DNA of 64,000 nucleotides from Rhizobium tumorigenes (GCF_003240565.2 NZ_CP117259.1:186001-250000); one strand, 5' to 3'; counted from the stretch's first letter, positions 1 to 9,973 are shown. The notes: a model not told the origin generated them from the letters alone. Program-made: numbers and translations.

Positions 1-315
1 GCCTACTTCTTCTCCGTCGATCCCGAGCGCGACACGCCAGCCATCATGCACGATTATGTCTCGGAATTTGGCGATCGTATCGTCGGTGTGACCGGCAGGC
101 CTGAGGAAATGCGCAAGGTCATGGACGGGTGGATGATCCGGGCCGAGAAAGTGCCGAGCGAAAATGGCGATTACCATATGAGCCACACCATCACGCTGCT
201 GATGATTGGCGCCGACGGACGGCTGAAGGGCTTGATCCCCTACGGTACGGACCGGGACGCCGCGATTTCGAAGATTAGGGCCGTGCTCCTGAAGAAAGGG
301 TTTGGATCTGCCTGA
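1..315 (+). CDS. SCO1/SenC family copper chaperone (5' truncated)
   Basis: This is the C-terminal 104 residues of a SCO-family thioredoxin-fold protein; the reading frame is open from base 1, so the start lies before the window. SCO proteins deliver copper to the CuA centre of cytochrome c oxidase in the periplasm. Visible family marks are FFSVDPERDTP near the start, and the histidine in HMSHTITLLMIGADG, which matches the conserved metal-ligand His preceding the last beta strands. The CxxxC copper motif would be in the missing part. It ends 16 bases before the convergent EAL gene. The first ATG (46) is internal and not the real start. Confidence 0.85.
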   Translation, partial: AYFFSVDPERDTPAIMHDYVSEFGDRIVGVTGRPEEMRKVMDGWMIRAEKVPSENGDYHMSHTITLLMIGADGRLKGLIPYGTDRDAAISKIRAVLLKKGFGSA

Positions 316-331
316 TCTCTTTAGGTGGACT

Positions 332-1099
332 TCAGGTCGCAGCGGACCTTTCGCCGAGGCCCTGAATTTCACCCGCTACAGCCTCGAAGACGGGCTTCGA
401 AAACAGGTATCCCTGCATCAGTTCGATCCCCAGATCCTCCAGTACCGTCTGCTCGGCGCGGGTTTCAATGCCTTCGCAGAGGGGAGTTATGCCCATGTCT
501 TTCAACATCGCAACGGTATGGCGCACGATAGTCTGCTTGGATTTGCGGCTGTCGATATCCCGAACCAGTTCCATGTCCAGCTTGACGATATCAGGCTGGA
601 ATTTCGCCAGCAGTCCGAGGCCTGCGTGACCGGCGCCGAAGTCGTCGATAGCTGTTTTGAAGCCGATTTCCCGGTAGGTCTCCAGAATGCCGAGGATGTG
701 CTTGGTGTCGAGTTCTTCCACTTCGGTGAACTCGAAAATGATGTGGTCGGCCGGGAACCCGGTTTTCAACGCGGTTGCCAGGGTCAGCCGGATGCAGGCG
801 CGTGGCTCGTAGACGGCGTTTGGCATGAAGTTGATGGACAGGCGCGGCCGGTTCTGATGCGGAAACACTTTCGCTGCAAGCTCGATCGCCTTGACCCTGC
901 ACTGCTGGTCGAACGCATAGCGCGTTTCGGCATCTACCGAGGAAAGAACGGTCGCTGCCCCCTCGCCGTTGACGCCGCGGACCAGTGCTTCGTGGGCAAA
1001 GATGGTGCCCTCTGCGACGTTGACGATCGGCTGCAATGCCATCGAGAAATCAAAGGGAAACTTCTGGCCATCGTTACAGCCCTGGCATTGTGTCGTCAT
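332..1099 (-). CDS. Stand-alone EAL-domain cyclic-di-GMP phosphodiesterase
   Basis: A 255-residue protein that is almost entirely one EAL domain, the fold that hydrolyses c-di-GMP to pGpG. The signature is EALVRG (E37-A38-L39), followed by the metal and substrate motifs SINFMPN, FEFTE, DDFGAG, KLD, EGIE and QGYLFSKP, so all the usual catalytic positions look intact and activity is expected. There is no membrane segment and no attached sensor. The N-terminus has a short CQGC motif (Cys5, Cys8) that could bind metal or be redox active, which is inference. A good ribosome site, AAAGGA, lies 7 bases before the ATG. The hybrid kinase gene upstream runs in the same direction and ends about 100 bases before this start. 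Confidence 0.88.
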   Translation of the reverse strand: MTTQCQGCNDGQKFPFDFSMALQPIVNVAEGTIFAHEALVRGVNGEGAATVLSSVDAETRYAFDQQCRVKAIELAAKVFPHQNRPRLSINFMPNAVYEPRACIRLTLATALKTGFPADHIIFEFTEVEELDTKHILGILETYREIGFKTAIDDFGAGHAGLGLLAKFQPDIVKLDMELVRDIDSRKSKQTIVRHTVAMLKDMGITPLCEGIETRAEQTVLEDLGIELMQGYLFSKPVFEAVAGEIQGLGERSAAT

Positions 1100-1201
1100 C
1101 GAGTTTTCCTTTGGTCGGCTCTCAACGTCTATTCCAGCAATATGTTCGGTAGCTGAAAATTCGACGGGCAGATCGGGTTTGCGACAGCGCAGGGCTCCCG
1201 A

Positions 1202-4200
1202 TCAGTTCGTCGTCGATGTCGAGCTGCTGCAACGGTCGCCTTGCTGTTGCGAGGTCTCGTTTTCGGCACTGGCACCGTCAGACACCGCAGCCCAGGATGT
1301 CTCGACGGCCGCGATCAGTTCTTCGGCATGATAGGGCTTGCCGACAACAACCGCACCGGCTTCAGTCTTCACGCTGGAAGGATCGCCCGTTGCAAAGACA
1401 ATCCCTGCAGACGGCCGTACGGAACGCGCTCGCTTTGCCAATTCTGCTCCGGAGGCGCCTGGCAGGTTGACGTCGGTGACCAGCACGTCGAAGGGGACCG
1501 TTTCCAGGGCGGCCATCGCTTCTTCGGCGCTGCCTGCCTCGACAACGATGCATCCGGCGTTCTTCAGGGCGTCGCCGGTGCTGACGCGGATGAGGTTGTC
1601 ATCTTCCACCAGCAGGACCGTCAGTCTCGTCGTGATCGATGCGCTCGATGCCGGCGCTTCCAGAGACGGGTTCGAGACGGGTCTGCTTTCCGCCGGCCTC
1701 AGTCGCTGGCTTCGGTTGGCGAGTACATGGCGGAACTTGCGGGCCATTGCCTCGCGTGTGTAGGGCTTGGAAAGCAGCTCGATGCCGGCGTCGAGCTTTC
1801 CGCCGTGCACGATCGAGTTTTCGGTATAGCCGGACGTGAACAGGATGGCGATATCCGGCAGGCGTTCCCGCGCCTTGCGGGCAAGTTCCGGGCTTTTCAG
1901 GGTGCCGGGCATGACGACGTCGGTGAACAGGATATCGATCGGTATGCCGCTCTCGACCACGCTCAGGGCGCTCGCCGCATCGATCGCTTTCAGCACGCGA
2001 TAGCCGAGGTCAGTGAGCAGGTTGACGACGGTGTCGCGCACGGCATCGTCATCCTCGACAACCAGCACCGTCTCCGTGCCACCGGTGATCGGTCCGGTGT
2101 CGACGACGACTTCCATGTCTTCTGACTGCATGGCGCGTGGCAGGTAAAGCTTGATCGTCGTGCCCTCGCCGACCTCGGAGTATATCTTTACGTGGCCGCC
2201 CGACTGCTTGACGAAGCCGTAGACCATCGACAGGCCCAGGCCCGAACCCTTGCCTTCCGCCTTGGTGGAGAAGAACGGCTCGAACACCTTGTCGATGATA
2301 TCTGGCGACATGCCGGCGCCTGTGTCGCTAACCGCAAGCATGACGTACTGACCGGGCGTGACTTCGTCATGCTCCAGCGCATAGGTGTCGTCTAGATGCG
2401 CGTTGGCGAGCTCGATCGTCAGCTTGCCGCGACCGGCCATCGCATCGCGAGCGTTGATGGCGAGATTGAGCAGCGCGTTTTCGACCTGCGCGGGATCGAT
2501 GAAGGTGTTCCAGAGCCCACCGGTAACGACGGTTTCCACCTCGATCGCCTCGCCGATAGCCCTTCGCAGCATGTCGTCCATGCCGCGAACGAAGCGGCTG
2601 ATGTTGACGACCTTCGGCTCAAGCGCCTGCCGGCGTCCGAATGCCAGAAGCTGGCTTGCCAGCTTCGAGCCGCGGGAAACACCCGCCATGGCGTTGGCCA
2701 CCCTTGTCTCGGCCCTCTGGTTGCCGGCGATATCCCTTGCAAGCAGCTGAAGGTTACCGGAGACGACCTGTAGCAGGTTGTTGAAATCGTGGGCCACGCC
2801 GCCGGTCAGCTTGCCGACGGTTTCCATCTTCTGCGCCTGGGCGAGCTTCGCCTCGGCGGCGCGTCGTTCTCCGATCTCGGCAACGACCCGTGCCTCCAGA
2901 TTCTCGTTGACCTGTCGCAGTTGCTCTTCGGCACGCTCGCGATGGCGGACCTGTCGCGAAAGCACCTCGGCCTGCTCGCGAAGCGCTGCTTCGGCCGCCC
3001 GCTGATGGGTGATGTCGGTGTGGACTCCGACCCACTCGACGATTTCGCCTGACGCGTCGAGGATCGGCAGGCCACGGATGGCGAATTGACGCCAGGAACC
3101 ATCGTGGCGGCGCACCCGGTGCTCGTGAATGAACATGCCCTTGGTCGCAACCGCCTCTTTCCAAGCTTCTACAGTCGCAGCCGCGTCGTCGGGATGAACG
3201 GCGTTCGACCAGCCGTAGCCCTGATATTCTTCCGCAGTCTGTCCGGTCAGCTTCGACCAGCCATGTTGCTCGCCGACCATCCGGCCATCGGCGCTGTTGG
3301 TCCAAAGCACACCGTGCACGGCATCCATGGCGTAGCGGAAGCGCTTGTTGCTGACAGCAAGATCGGCTTCACGTTGCGCGCGTTCCTCGACATCGATGCC
3401 GAGAATGTGGACACCCAGAACAGTGCCATCCGCTCCGAAATGGGGGACGTAGCGGATCTCGATGCGCCGCAGGGCGCCGCTGTTGTAAGCAAGTTGCGCC
3501 TCGGAGGCGAAGGTCTCGCCGGCAAGGCCTCGGACAAGCGATTGGCGGCGGTCCCCATAGGTCTTTTCCCCCATCACGTCGCGTACGTGCCGCCCGACCA
3601 TGGTCTCGGGATCGACCCCGAACCACTCGCGGTAGGTGCCGTTGGCAAATCGATAGACATGATTTTGGTCGACGTAGGAAATCAACATGGGCACGGCGTC
3701 GGTGACGCTGCGCAGTTCGGCTTCCCGCTCCGCCAGCCGCGTTTCGGCCAGAAGCCGCGCGCTGTTGTCTACGATGGTGCACATGACACCGCCGACATGT
3801 CCGTCCGCGTCATACACCGGTGTGTAGAAAAGATCGAGAAACATGGTCTGCGGGCCGTCAGGCCTGTTGAACACGATAGGCTGATCGCGATGCGTAACGA
3901 TTTCCCCGCGCAGACCCGCTTCGAGAATGGGACGGTTCCAGTCCCATACCTCGGGAAATGCTACGGCAACGGGTGTTCCGAAGGCTGAAGGGTGGCGCTC
4001 GCCGGCAATCTCCCGGTAGGCGTCGTTATAGAGCATGACGTGGTGGCGGCCCCACATGAGGACTTTCGCCACAGGCGAATTGACGATGTTGGCAACGGTC
4101 GCCCGCATCTCCATGCTCCATCCGTCGATGGGGCCGAGAAGGATCTTGTTCCAGTCCATGCTCCGGACCAGCGCGCCGCATTCGCCGCCGCCCTTGGGCC

Positions 4201-4369
4201 AATCCTTCACAGATGAAGTCGTCGGCAATACCGCCCCGTCGCGCAGCCTGCACAAGGCGGCGCGAACCACTTCGCTGGCGTTGGCATAGTCACCGGTAGC
4301 CAGGCTTTCATGAATGAAAGCTTCGAGCTCGGGGGTCAGCGAGACGTTACGAGATTGACGTGGGGCCAT
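1202..4369 (-). CDS. Hybrid histidine kinase with N-terminal ParD/RHH-like domain, PAS repeats and two receiver domains
   Basis: A 1055-residue cytoplasmic-looking hybrid kinase with no obvious transmembrane segment. Residues 1-45 match ParD-type ribbon-helix-helix antitoxins ([13 protein letters not shown], then [10 protein letters not shown]). Three PAS domains follow (about 60-190, 205-320, 335-455), then a coiled coil. The HisKA domain has the phospho-accepting His527 in AHDFNNLL, and the HATPase has the G boxes DTGAGM and GKGSGLGLS. Two receiver domains carry Asp817 (LFTDVVMPG) and Asp966 (LVTDVNLPG). The ATG is preceded by AGGAGG at 4-base spacing, which supports the start that includes the RHH part. 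Fusing a DNA-binding antitoxin fold to a kinase is unusual. The output partner is not evident nearby, although the EAL gene is the next gene downstream on the same strand. Confidence 0.88.
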   Translation of the reverse strand: MAPRQSRNVSLTPELEAFIHESLATGDYANASEVVRAALCRLRDGAVLPTTSSVKDWPKGGGECGALVRSMDWNKILLGPIDGWSMEMRATVANIVNSPVAKVLMWGRHHVMLYNDAYREIAGERHPSAFGTPVAVAFPEVWDWNRPILEAGLRGEIVTHRDQPIVFNRPDGPQTMFLDLFYTPVYDADGHVGGVMCTIVDNSARLLAETRLAEREAELRSVTDAVPMLISYVDQNHVYRFANGTYREWFGVDPETMVGRHVRDVMGEKTYGDRRQSLVRGLAGETFASEAQLAYNSGALRRIEIRYVPHFGADGTVLGVHILGIDVEERAQREADLAVSNKRFRYAMDAVHGVLWTNSADGRMVGEQHGWSKLTGQTAEEYQGYGWSNAVHPDDAAATVEAWKEAVATKGMFIHEHRVRRHDGSWRQFAIRGLPILDASGEIVEWVGVHTDITHQRAAEAALREQAEVLSRQVRHRERAEEQLRQVNENLEARVVAEIGERRAAEAKLAQAQKMETVGKLTGGVAHDFNNLLQVVSGNLQLLARDIAGNQRAETRVANAMAGVSRGSKLASQLLAFGRRQALEPKVVNISRFVRGMDDMLRRAIGEAIEVETVVTGGLWNTFIDPAQVENALLNLAINARDAMAGRGKLTIELANAHLDDTYALEHDEVTPGQYVMLAVSDTGAGMSPDIIDKVFEPFFSTKAEGKGSGLGLSMVYGFVKQSGGHVKIYSEVGEGTTIKLYLPRAMQSEDMEVVVDTGPITGGTETVLVVEDDDAVRDTVVNLLTDLGYRVLKAIDAASALSVVESGIPIDILFTDVVMPGTLKSPELARKARERLPDIAILFTSGYTENSIVHGGKLDAGIELLSKPYTREAMARKFRHVLANRSQRLRPAESRPVSNPSLEAPASSASITTRLTVLLVEDDNLIRVSTGDALKNAGCIVVEAGSAEEAMAALETVPFDVLVTDVNLPGASGAELAKRARSVRPSAGIVFATGDPSSVKTEAGAVVVGKPYHAEELIAAVETSWAAVSDGASAENETSQQQGDRCSSSTSTTN

Positions 4370-4503
4370 GACTCCTCCTGACAGGTCATTTCTTCCGTGT
4401 CAACAAATGTCAGGATGGGCAGATTCACTTTGCATGAAAAGACCCGCCGGCCGTCATATCGGCCCGCTCTGGCAGCGTTTTGCGCTCTCAAACCGGGCGT
4501 AGA

Positions 4504-5709
4504 TCAGACCCGCTCAAGGGCGATTGCGATCCCCTGTCCGACGCCGATGCACATGGTCGACAACGAGTAGCGACCGCCGGTTTCCTTGAGTTCGAGGGCT
4601 GCCGTGCCGGTGATGCGCGCGCCGGACATGCCGAGCGGGTGACCGAGCGCAATTGCGCCGCCGTTCCGGTTCACGCGGGCGTCGTCGTCGGCGATGCCGA
4701 GTTCGCGCAGGACAGCGAGCCCCTGGCTTGCAAACGCCTCGTTCAGCTCGATGATGTCGAACTGGTCCTGCGTCATGCCGAGCCGCGCCATCAGCTTGCG
4801 CGATGCGGGTACCGGGCCGATGCCCATCACCCGTGGTGGCACGCCGGCTGCAGCGCCGCCGAGAATGCGTGCAATGGGCGTCAGGCCGTATTTCCGGGCT
4901 GCCGCTTCCGAGGCAATGATAAGCGATGCCGCCCCATCGTTGACGCCGGATGCATTGCCGGCGGTGACGGTACCGCCGTCTTTCTTGAACGGGGTGCCGA
5001 GCTTGCCCAGCACCTCCATCGTCGTTGCGCGCGGATGTTCGTCTTTGTCGACCACGATCGGGTCACCCTTGCGCTGCGGGATGGTGACGGCGGTGATCTC
5101 CCTTGCCAGCCGGCCGCTTGCCTGGGCGGCGGCGGCCTTGTCCTGGCTGCGAACGGCAAAGGCATCCTGGTCGTGACGGCTGACCTTGTAGTCCTCCGCG
5201 ACGTTCTCGCCGGTCTCCGGCATGCTGTCGACGCCGTACTGCTTCTTCATCAGCGGGTTGACGAAGCGCCAGCCGATGGTCGTGTCGTGGATTTCAGCGC
5301 TGCGGGAAAACGCCGTTTCGGCCTTGGGCATGACGAAGGGCGCGCGCGACATGCTTTCGACGCCGCCGGCAATCACCAGTTCAGCCTCGCCCGCCTTGAT
5401 GGCGCGGGCAGCGGCAATGACGGCATCCATGCCGGAGCCGCAGAGGCGGTTGATGGTCGTGCCCGAGATCGAATGGGGCAGGCCGGCCAGCAGCGACGAC
5501 ATGCGCGCGACGTTGCGATTGTCTTCACCTGCCTGGTTGGCGCAGCCGAAGATCACATCGTCGACGGCATCCCAGTCGACCGAGGCATTGCGCTCCATCA
5601 GTGCCTTTAGCGGAATGGCGCCGAGATCGTCGGCGCGCACCGACGACAGCGAACCGCCGAAGCGGCCGATGGGCGTCCGGATGTAATCGCAGATAAATGC
5701 ATCAGCCAT
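4504..5709 (-). CDS. pcaF: 3-oxoadipyl-CoA thiolase
   Basis: This 401-residue thiolase cleaves 3-oxoadipyl-CoA with CoA to succinyl-CoA and acetyl-CoA, the last step of the beta-ketoadipate pathway of aromatic degradation. The nucleophile is Cys90 in RLCGSGMDA. The other catalytic motifs are NEAF, GGAIALGHPLG and the second cysteine in TMCIGVGQG. The length is normal for PcaF. Other degradative thiolases look similar; the assignment to pcaF rather than phaA/fadA rests on the preceding pcaI and pcaJ genes, 11 bases upstream on the same strand. Confidence 0.92.
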   Translation of the reverse strand: MADAFICDYIRTPIGRFGGSLSSVRADDLGAIPLKALMERNASVDWDAVDDVIFGCANQAGEDNRNVARMSSLLAGLPHSISGTTINRLCGSGMDAVIAAARAIKAGEAELVIAGGVESMSRAPFVMPKAETAFSRSAEIHDTTIGWRFVNPLMKKQYGVDSMPETGENVAEDYKVSRHDQDAFAVRSQDKAAAAQASGRLAREITAVTIPQRKGDPIVVDKDEHPRATTMEVLGKLGTPFKKDGGTVTAGNASGVNDGAASLIIASEAAARKYGLTPIARILGGAAAGVPPRVMGIGPVPASRKLMARLGMTQDQFDIIELNEAFASQGLAVLRELGIADDDARVNRNGGAIALGHPLGMSGARITGTAALELKETGGRYSLSTMCIGVGQGIAIALERV

Positions 5710-5720
5710 GGGGGCTCTCC

Positions 5721-6410
5721 TCAGAGTTCGGGGACGACGAGGTCGCTAATCTTGCCGTCGATATGAAGCGTCGCGCCCGTCATGGCCTGCAACTCCTCGA
5801 GCGACATGGCGGCAAGCTTTTCACGCAACACGAAGCGGCCGTCAACGATGTCGACGACCGCGTGGCTTGTATAGACGCGCGTGATGCAGCCGACTCCCGT
5901 CAGGGGGAATGTGCATTTCTCAACGAGCTTGGGTTCGCCCGCCTTGGTGACATGCTCGGTGATGACGCAAACCTGCTTGGCACCATGCACGAGATCCATC
6001 GCCCCGCCGACCGCCGGCACGCCCTTGCTGCCGACGCGCCAGTTCGCCAGGTCGCCGTTCTGCGCAACCTGGTAGGCGCCGAGAATGGCGACATCCAGAT
6101 GTCCGCCGCGCACCATCGCAAAGCTGTCGGCGTGATGGAAGAAGGCGGCCCCCGGCTTGAGGGTCACGGCCTTCTTGCCGGCGTTGATCAGGTCCCAGTC
6201 TTCTTCGCCAGCAGCCGGCGGCTCGCCGAAATTGAGGATACCGTTCTCGGTGTGGAAGATAGCCTGCCGGCCGGGCGGCTGGTAGCGCGCCACCATCTCC
6301 GGAAAGCCGATGCCAAGGTTGACATAGGCGTCGTTGGCAATGTCCTGCGCCGCGCGCCAGGCGATCTGGGCATTGGAGAGCTTGATGTCTTCGCGAGTAT
6401 CGATGGTCAT
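5721..6410 (-). CDS. pcaJ: 3-oxoadipate CoA-transferase subunit B
   Basis: A 229-residue beta subunit of the family I CoA-transferase that moves CoA from succinyl-CoA to 3-oxoadipate. The catalytic glutamate is Glu55 in HTENGILNFG, and GGHLDVAILGAYQV and VGSKGVPAVGGAMD are typical of the subunit. The start at 6410 (MTIDTRED) overlaps the pcaI stop as ATGA, indicating translational coupling of the two subunits. A longer upstream reading of the frame exists, but it would run antisense-like through pcaI and has no family similarity. Confidence 0.93.
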   Translation of the reverse strand: MTIDTREDIKLSNAQIAWRAAQDIANDAYVNLGIGFPEMVARYQPPGRQAIFHTENGILNFGEPPAAGEEDWDLINAGKKAVTLKPGAAFFHHADSFAMVRGGHLDVAILGAYQVAQNGDLANWRVGSKGVPAVGGAMDLVHGAKQVCVITEHVTKAGEPKLVEKCTFPLTGVGCITRVYTSHAVVDIVDGRFVLREKLAAMSLEELQAMTGATLHIDGKISDLVVPEL

Positions 6411-7114
6411 GCGTAGGCCACTCCGGCTCGAATGAGGTCTTCTTCCTGCCGGGGGTCGGCGACCTCGACAATGTGGTTGACGAAGATGCCGGGCGTGACG
6501 ACCTGCTCCGGATCGATCTCGCCGGCGGCGACGATTTTCGAGACCTGGACGATGGTGCTTGCTGCCGCCATGCACATCAGCGGATTGAAGTTGCGGCCAG
6601 CCTTGTTGTAGGTGAGGTTGCCGTGGACGTCGCCGACATGGGCCTTGACGATGGCAAAATCGGCTTTCAGCCAGCGCTCCTGCACATAGGACCTGCCCTC
6701 GAATTCGGCGATAGGCTTGCCCTTTGCGAGTTCTGTGCCGAAGGCGGTCGGCGTGTAGAATGCCGGAATGCCGGCGCCGCCGGCGCGGATACGCTCAGCC
6801 AGCGTTCCCTGCGGAACCAGTTCCAGTTCGATCTCTCCAGCCAGATATCTGTCGGTAAACGCACGCGGGTCGGATGAACGCGGGAAAGAGCAGATCATCT
6901 TGCGTACCATGCCGGCATCGATCATCGCAGCGATGCCGATGCGACCGTTGCCGGCATTGTTGTTGATGACGGTGAGGTTCCTCGGCCCCTTGTCGATCAG
7001 GGCGTGGATGAGTTCGATCGGGGCGCCAGAGCCACCGAAACCGCCGATCATAACCGTCGCGCCATCGCCGATGTCAGCGACGGCTTCTGCGGTGCTGCCG
7101 ATTGTTTTGTCCAT
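6407..7114 (-). CDS. pcaI: 3-oxoadipate CoA-transferase subunit A
   Basis: A 235-residue alpha subunit of the same CoA-transferase. The family signature GGFGGSGAPIELIHAL sits near residue 25. The start is the ATG at 7114 (MDKTIGS), which has GGAGG 7 bases upstream; the frame stays open further upstream without homology. It is the first gene of pcaI-pcaJ-pcaF, and the 140-base region before it holds a pair of PcaR-like boxes. The peripheral pathway genes (pcaDCHGB) are not in this window. Confidence 0.93.
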   Translation of the reverse strand: MDKTIGSTAEAVADIGDGATVMIGGFGGSGAPIELIHALIDKGPRNLTVINNNAGNGRIGIAAMIDAGMVRKMICSFPRSSDPRAFTDRYLAGEIELELVPQGTLAERIRAGGAGIPAFYTPTAFGTELAKGKPIAEFEGRSYVQERWLKADFAIVKAHVGDVHGNLTYNKAGRNFNPLMCMAAASTIVQVSKIVAAGEIDPEQVVTPGIFVNHIVEVADPRQEEDLIRAGVAYA

Positions 7115-7201
7115 GCGTGATCCTCCGACGACCGTATGACCGAAATCTATCTGCGGTCGTCGTCTGGAATACCGGCGCATGGGCTCGCCAGCAAGATGTT
7201 A

Positions 7202-7234
7202 GTGCGTTAATCGATATTTGTTCGTATAACGCAC
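7202..7234. promoter_or_regulatory. Head-to-head PcaR-like (IclR family) boxes upstream of pcaI
   Basis: A perfect 8-base inverted repeat, GTGCGTTA (7202-7209) and TAACGCAC (7227-7234), lies about 90-115 bases before the pcaI start. The right half belongs to GTTCGTATAACGCAC (7220-7234). As I recall it, the Pseudomonas putida PcaR site is GTTCGATAATCGCAC, so the outer five bases on each side agree. The left half read on the other strand gives TATCGATTAACGCAC. PcaR (an IclR-type activator responding to 3-oxoadipate) is therefore the likely regulator; its gene is not in the window. Confidence 0.5.
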
Positions 7235-7254
7235 GAAAAGTATTCGGAAGATAG

Positions 7255-8376
7255 TCAGGAGAACCGCTCCGGACGGAATTCGGCCAGCAACGGATGAAGA
7301 TTGCCAGTGGCAATCTCGTCAGCAATCAATTCGCCGGCGATCAGTCCAAGCGTCGCGCCGCTGTGGCTGAAAGCGACATAACAGCCGTGTACCTTCGTCA
7401 ACGCTCCGAAAACCGGCTCTCCGTCGCCTGGGATAGGCTTGGGGCCGACGCCGTAGCTATCGAGTTCGAGCTTCGGATTGCCCTCGAGGACACGGGATGC
7501 CTCGTCGAGAAGGCCCTGAACCGTCGAATCCTTGACCTCGTAGCTGCCATCGGCCTTGACGATCACTTCCTCTTCCGACCAGCCGGAATCCAGCACCAGG
7601 GCACCGGTCGGTGTCTGGCGGACGGCGACACGCGGGGTGTTGAGGACTGCTTTCAGCGACAGGTCGACAGGCTTGGTCTTCACCAGCAGCGAAACCGGCG
7701 TGCCGTCGGCGATGGTCTGTCCAAGCTCGGCGGCCATGCGCGGGACGGCCGGTCCGGTAGCGAGCAACACGGTATCGGCATCAAATTCACGACCGCTCGA
7801 AGTCTTGACGCCGTCGACACGGCCACCGGTTTTACGCGGAGTGACCTTTCCGGCATCGGTGACGACGGTGCCGCCGAGGGCTGCGAACTCCGCCAGCAGA
7901 ACTTCGATCAGGCTCGGCAGATCGACCCAGCCTTCACCGGGATTGAGGATCGCGCCCTGCGGCGTAACAGGGCGCGCATCGACACCGGGCGTCGCATTCG
8001 CAATGTCGTCGGCCGACAGCAGCATGGCATCGTAGCCGATCCGTCGCTCGAACGCGAAGGCGTCGCGGATTTCGTTGGATGCGTCGTCGGCATCCCAGGT
8101 CAGCCCGCCGTCGAAGCGCAGCCATGAAGCCTGGGGATATTTGGCCGCAAGCGTCCGGTGACGGTCGATGCCAACCATGCGCAGCCGGTGATAGGCCTCG
8201 GAGCGCTTCCGGGACGAGTTGAGCCATGACAGCGAACGTCCGGATGCGCCATTGGCAGGGGGGCCGTCATTGACGAGCGTCGTCTGGATGCCCAGGCGGG
8301 CGAGATTGACGGCGGATGCCACGCCGAAAATACCGGCGCCGACAACGATGACCTTCTTGGCGGATGAGACTGACAT
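7255..8376 (-). CDS. FAD-dependent amino-acid oxidase/dehydrogenase (DAO family)
   Basis: A 373-residue flavoprotein of the D-amino-acid oxidase / glycine oxidase superfamily. The Rossmann motif VIVVGAGIFGVASAVNLARLG (GxGxxG) is at the N-terminus. The C-terminal FAD-binding stretch contains KVHGCYVAFSHSGATLG, and the GPKPIPGDGEPVFG block is typical of DadA-like enzymes. It probably oxidises an amine or amino acid imported by the ABC system encoded just upstream on the same strand; the substrate cannot be named. The ATG at 8376 follows an AAAGG-type site and fits the family N-terminus; a GTG at 8427 would add 17 residues without homology. Confidence 0.8.
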   Translation of the reverse strand: MSVSSAKKVIVVGAGIFGVASAVNLARLGIQTTLVNDGPPANGASGRSLSWLNSSRKRSEAYHRLRMVGIDRHRTLAAKYPQASWLRFDGGLTWDADDASNEIRDAFAFERRIGYDAMLLSADDIANATPGVDARPVTPQGAILNPGEGWVDLPSLIEVLLAEFAALGGTVVTDAGKVTPRKTGGRVDGVKTSSGREFDADTVLLATGPAVPRMAAELGQTIADGTPVSLLVKTKPVDLSLKAVLNTPRVAVRQTPTGALVLDSGWSEEEVIVKADGSYEVKDSTVQGLLDEASRVLEGNPKLELDSYGVGPKPIPGDGEPVFGALTKVHGCYVAFSHSGATLGLIAGELIADEIATGNLHPLLAEFRPERFS

Positions 8377-8440
8377 TCTGGGATAACCTTTGTAGTTGAT
8401 GCTGGCGGTGTGGTGGTTGAACGGCACCGGGGCTCTTGCG

Positions 8441-9973
8441 CTAAAGCACCTCGGCGAGAAAGTGTCTAAGACGAGGGCTATTCGGGGTGTCGAAGATCTG
8501 AGATGGCGTGCCCGCCTCGATCACCCTGCCCTCGTCCATGAAGATGACCTGGTCGGCGACCTTGCGGGCAAAACCCATCTCGTGGGTGACGACGACCATG
8601 GTCATGCCGCGCTTGCCGAGATCGGCCATCAGGTTGAGCACGCCCTTCACCAGTTCCGGGTCGAGTGCGCTGGTGACCTCGTCGAACAGGATCACTTCCG
8701 GATCCATGGCCAGCGCCCGCGCAATCGCGACGCGCTGTTGCTGGCCGCCGGAAAGGCCACCCGGACGGTGGTGCTTGCGGGCCGCAAGTCCGACATCCGC
8801 CAGCCGCGCCTCGGCAATCGTCTCCGCCTCGCGCTTGCCCATGCCTTTGATCTTGGTCAGCGACAGCATGACGTTTTCGAGGGCGGTGTGGTCGGGGAAG
8901 AGATTGAAATGCTGGAACACCATGCCGACCCGACGGCGCAGCTTCTCCGGCTTCATCGTCAGGATGCTGGCGCCATCCAGAAGCACATCGCCGCCCTTCG
9001 GCTCGACCAGGCGGTTCAGGCACCGCAGCAACGTCGATTTGCCCGAGCCGGACGGGCCGATGATGCAGGTGACGGTGCCAGGCTTGACCTTCAGCGCGAC
9101 GCCTTTGAGGACCTCGAGACTGCCGTAGGCCATCGACAGATTGCTGACTTCGAGGCTGCCACCCCGGAATGTCGGGCCGTTCGGTGGTATCGGACTGCCG
9201 GAGCCCGTTTCCACCACGCTCGCCAGTTCGCTCACTTCGGCGAGCCCGCTGGTCGGCTCGCCGCCCTTGTGCTTGCCGAGCCTGAGGCTGGTGTCGATGG
9301 CGTTGACCACATGGGTCAGCGGCACGGTGATGACGAGATAGAAAACGCCGGCCAGAAGCAGCGGCGACAGGTTGCCGGTGACGACGGCCTGGTCCTGGCC
9401 GACGCGGAAGATCTCGCGCTCGGAAGCCAGCAGCCCGAGGAAGTAGACGAGGCTCGAATCCTTGACGTTGCCGATGAACTGGTTGACCAGCGCCGGCAGC
9501 ACCCGCCGTATTCCCTGCGGTATGATGATGAGCCGCATGCCCTGTCCGTAGCTCATGCTGAGTGCCCGGCAGGCTTCCAACTGCCCGCGCTCGACGCTCT
9601 GGATGCCGGCGCGGAAGATCTCCCCGATATAGGCGCCGGCAATCAGGCTGAGAGCAAGAATGCCGAGTGGAAAAGGAGACGGACCGAAAAGTTCGCGGCC
9701 GATGCGGGCAAAGCCCTGACCAATCAGCAGGATCGTGACAATCGCCGGGAGGCCGCGGAAAATGTCGGTATAGAGCCGTGCCGGGATCCGCAGCCAGCGC
9801 GACTGCGAGATACCCATGACCGCCAGTATCATGCCGATGACCACGCCCAGTACCGTCGACGTGGAAGCGAGGATCAGCGTATTCTTCAGGCCGACGGTGA
9901 TCATCGCCGGCAGGACCTCGAGCATCGCATTCCAGTCGAGGAAGCTGCGACGCAAATTCTCAAGCCAGTCCAT
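8441..9973 (-). CDS. Polar amino-acid ABC transporter, fused permease and ATPase
   Basis: A single 510-residue chain joins two parts that are usually separate. Residues 1-235 are a HisM/GlnP-type permease, with about five membrane helices and the EAA loop [22 protein letters not shown]. Residues 270-510 are a GlnQ/HisP-type ATPase, with Walker [11 protein letters not shown]-loop [10 protein letters not shown], signature LSGGQQQR and Walker [14 protein letters not shown] hydrophilic linker rich in Ser, Gly and Pro lies between them. The Walker B Glu is followed by Val instead of the usual Pro (DEVTSALD), which occurs in this family. The operon order is binding protein, fused transporter, then the FAD oxidase. 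The importer presumably works as a homodimer. Confidence 0.9.
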   Translation of the reverse strand: MDWLENLRRSFLDWNAMLEVLPAMITVGLKNTLILASTSTVLGVVIGMILAVMGISQSRWLRIPARLYTDIFRGLPAIVTILLIGQGFARIGRELFGPSPFPLGILALSLIAGAYIGEIFRAGIQSVERGQLEACRALSMSYGQGMRLIIIPQGIRRVLPALVNQFIGNVKDSSLVYFLGLLASEREIFRVGQDQAVVTGNLSPLLLAGVFYLVITVPLTHVVNAIDTSLRLGKHKGGEPTSGLAEVSELASVVETGSGSPIPPNGPTFRGGSLEVSNLSMAYGSLEVLKGVALKVKPGTVTCIIGPSGSGKSTLLRCLNRLVEPKGGDVLLDGASILTMKPEKLRRRVGMVFQHFNLFPDHTALENVMLSLTKIKGMGKREAETIAEARLADVGLAARKHHRPGGLSGGQQQRVAIARALAMDPEVILFDEVTSALDPELVKGVLNLMADLGKRGMTMVVVTHEMGFARKVADQVIFMDEGRVIEAGTPSQIFDTPNSPRLRHFLAEVL

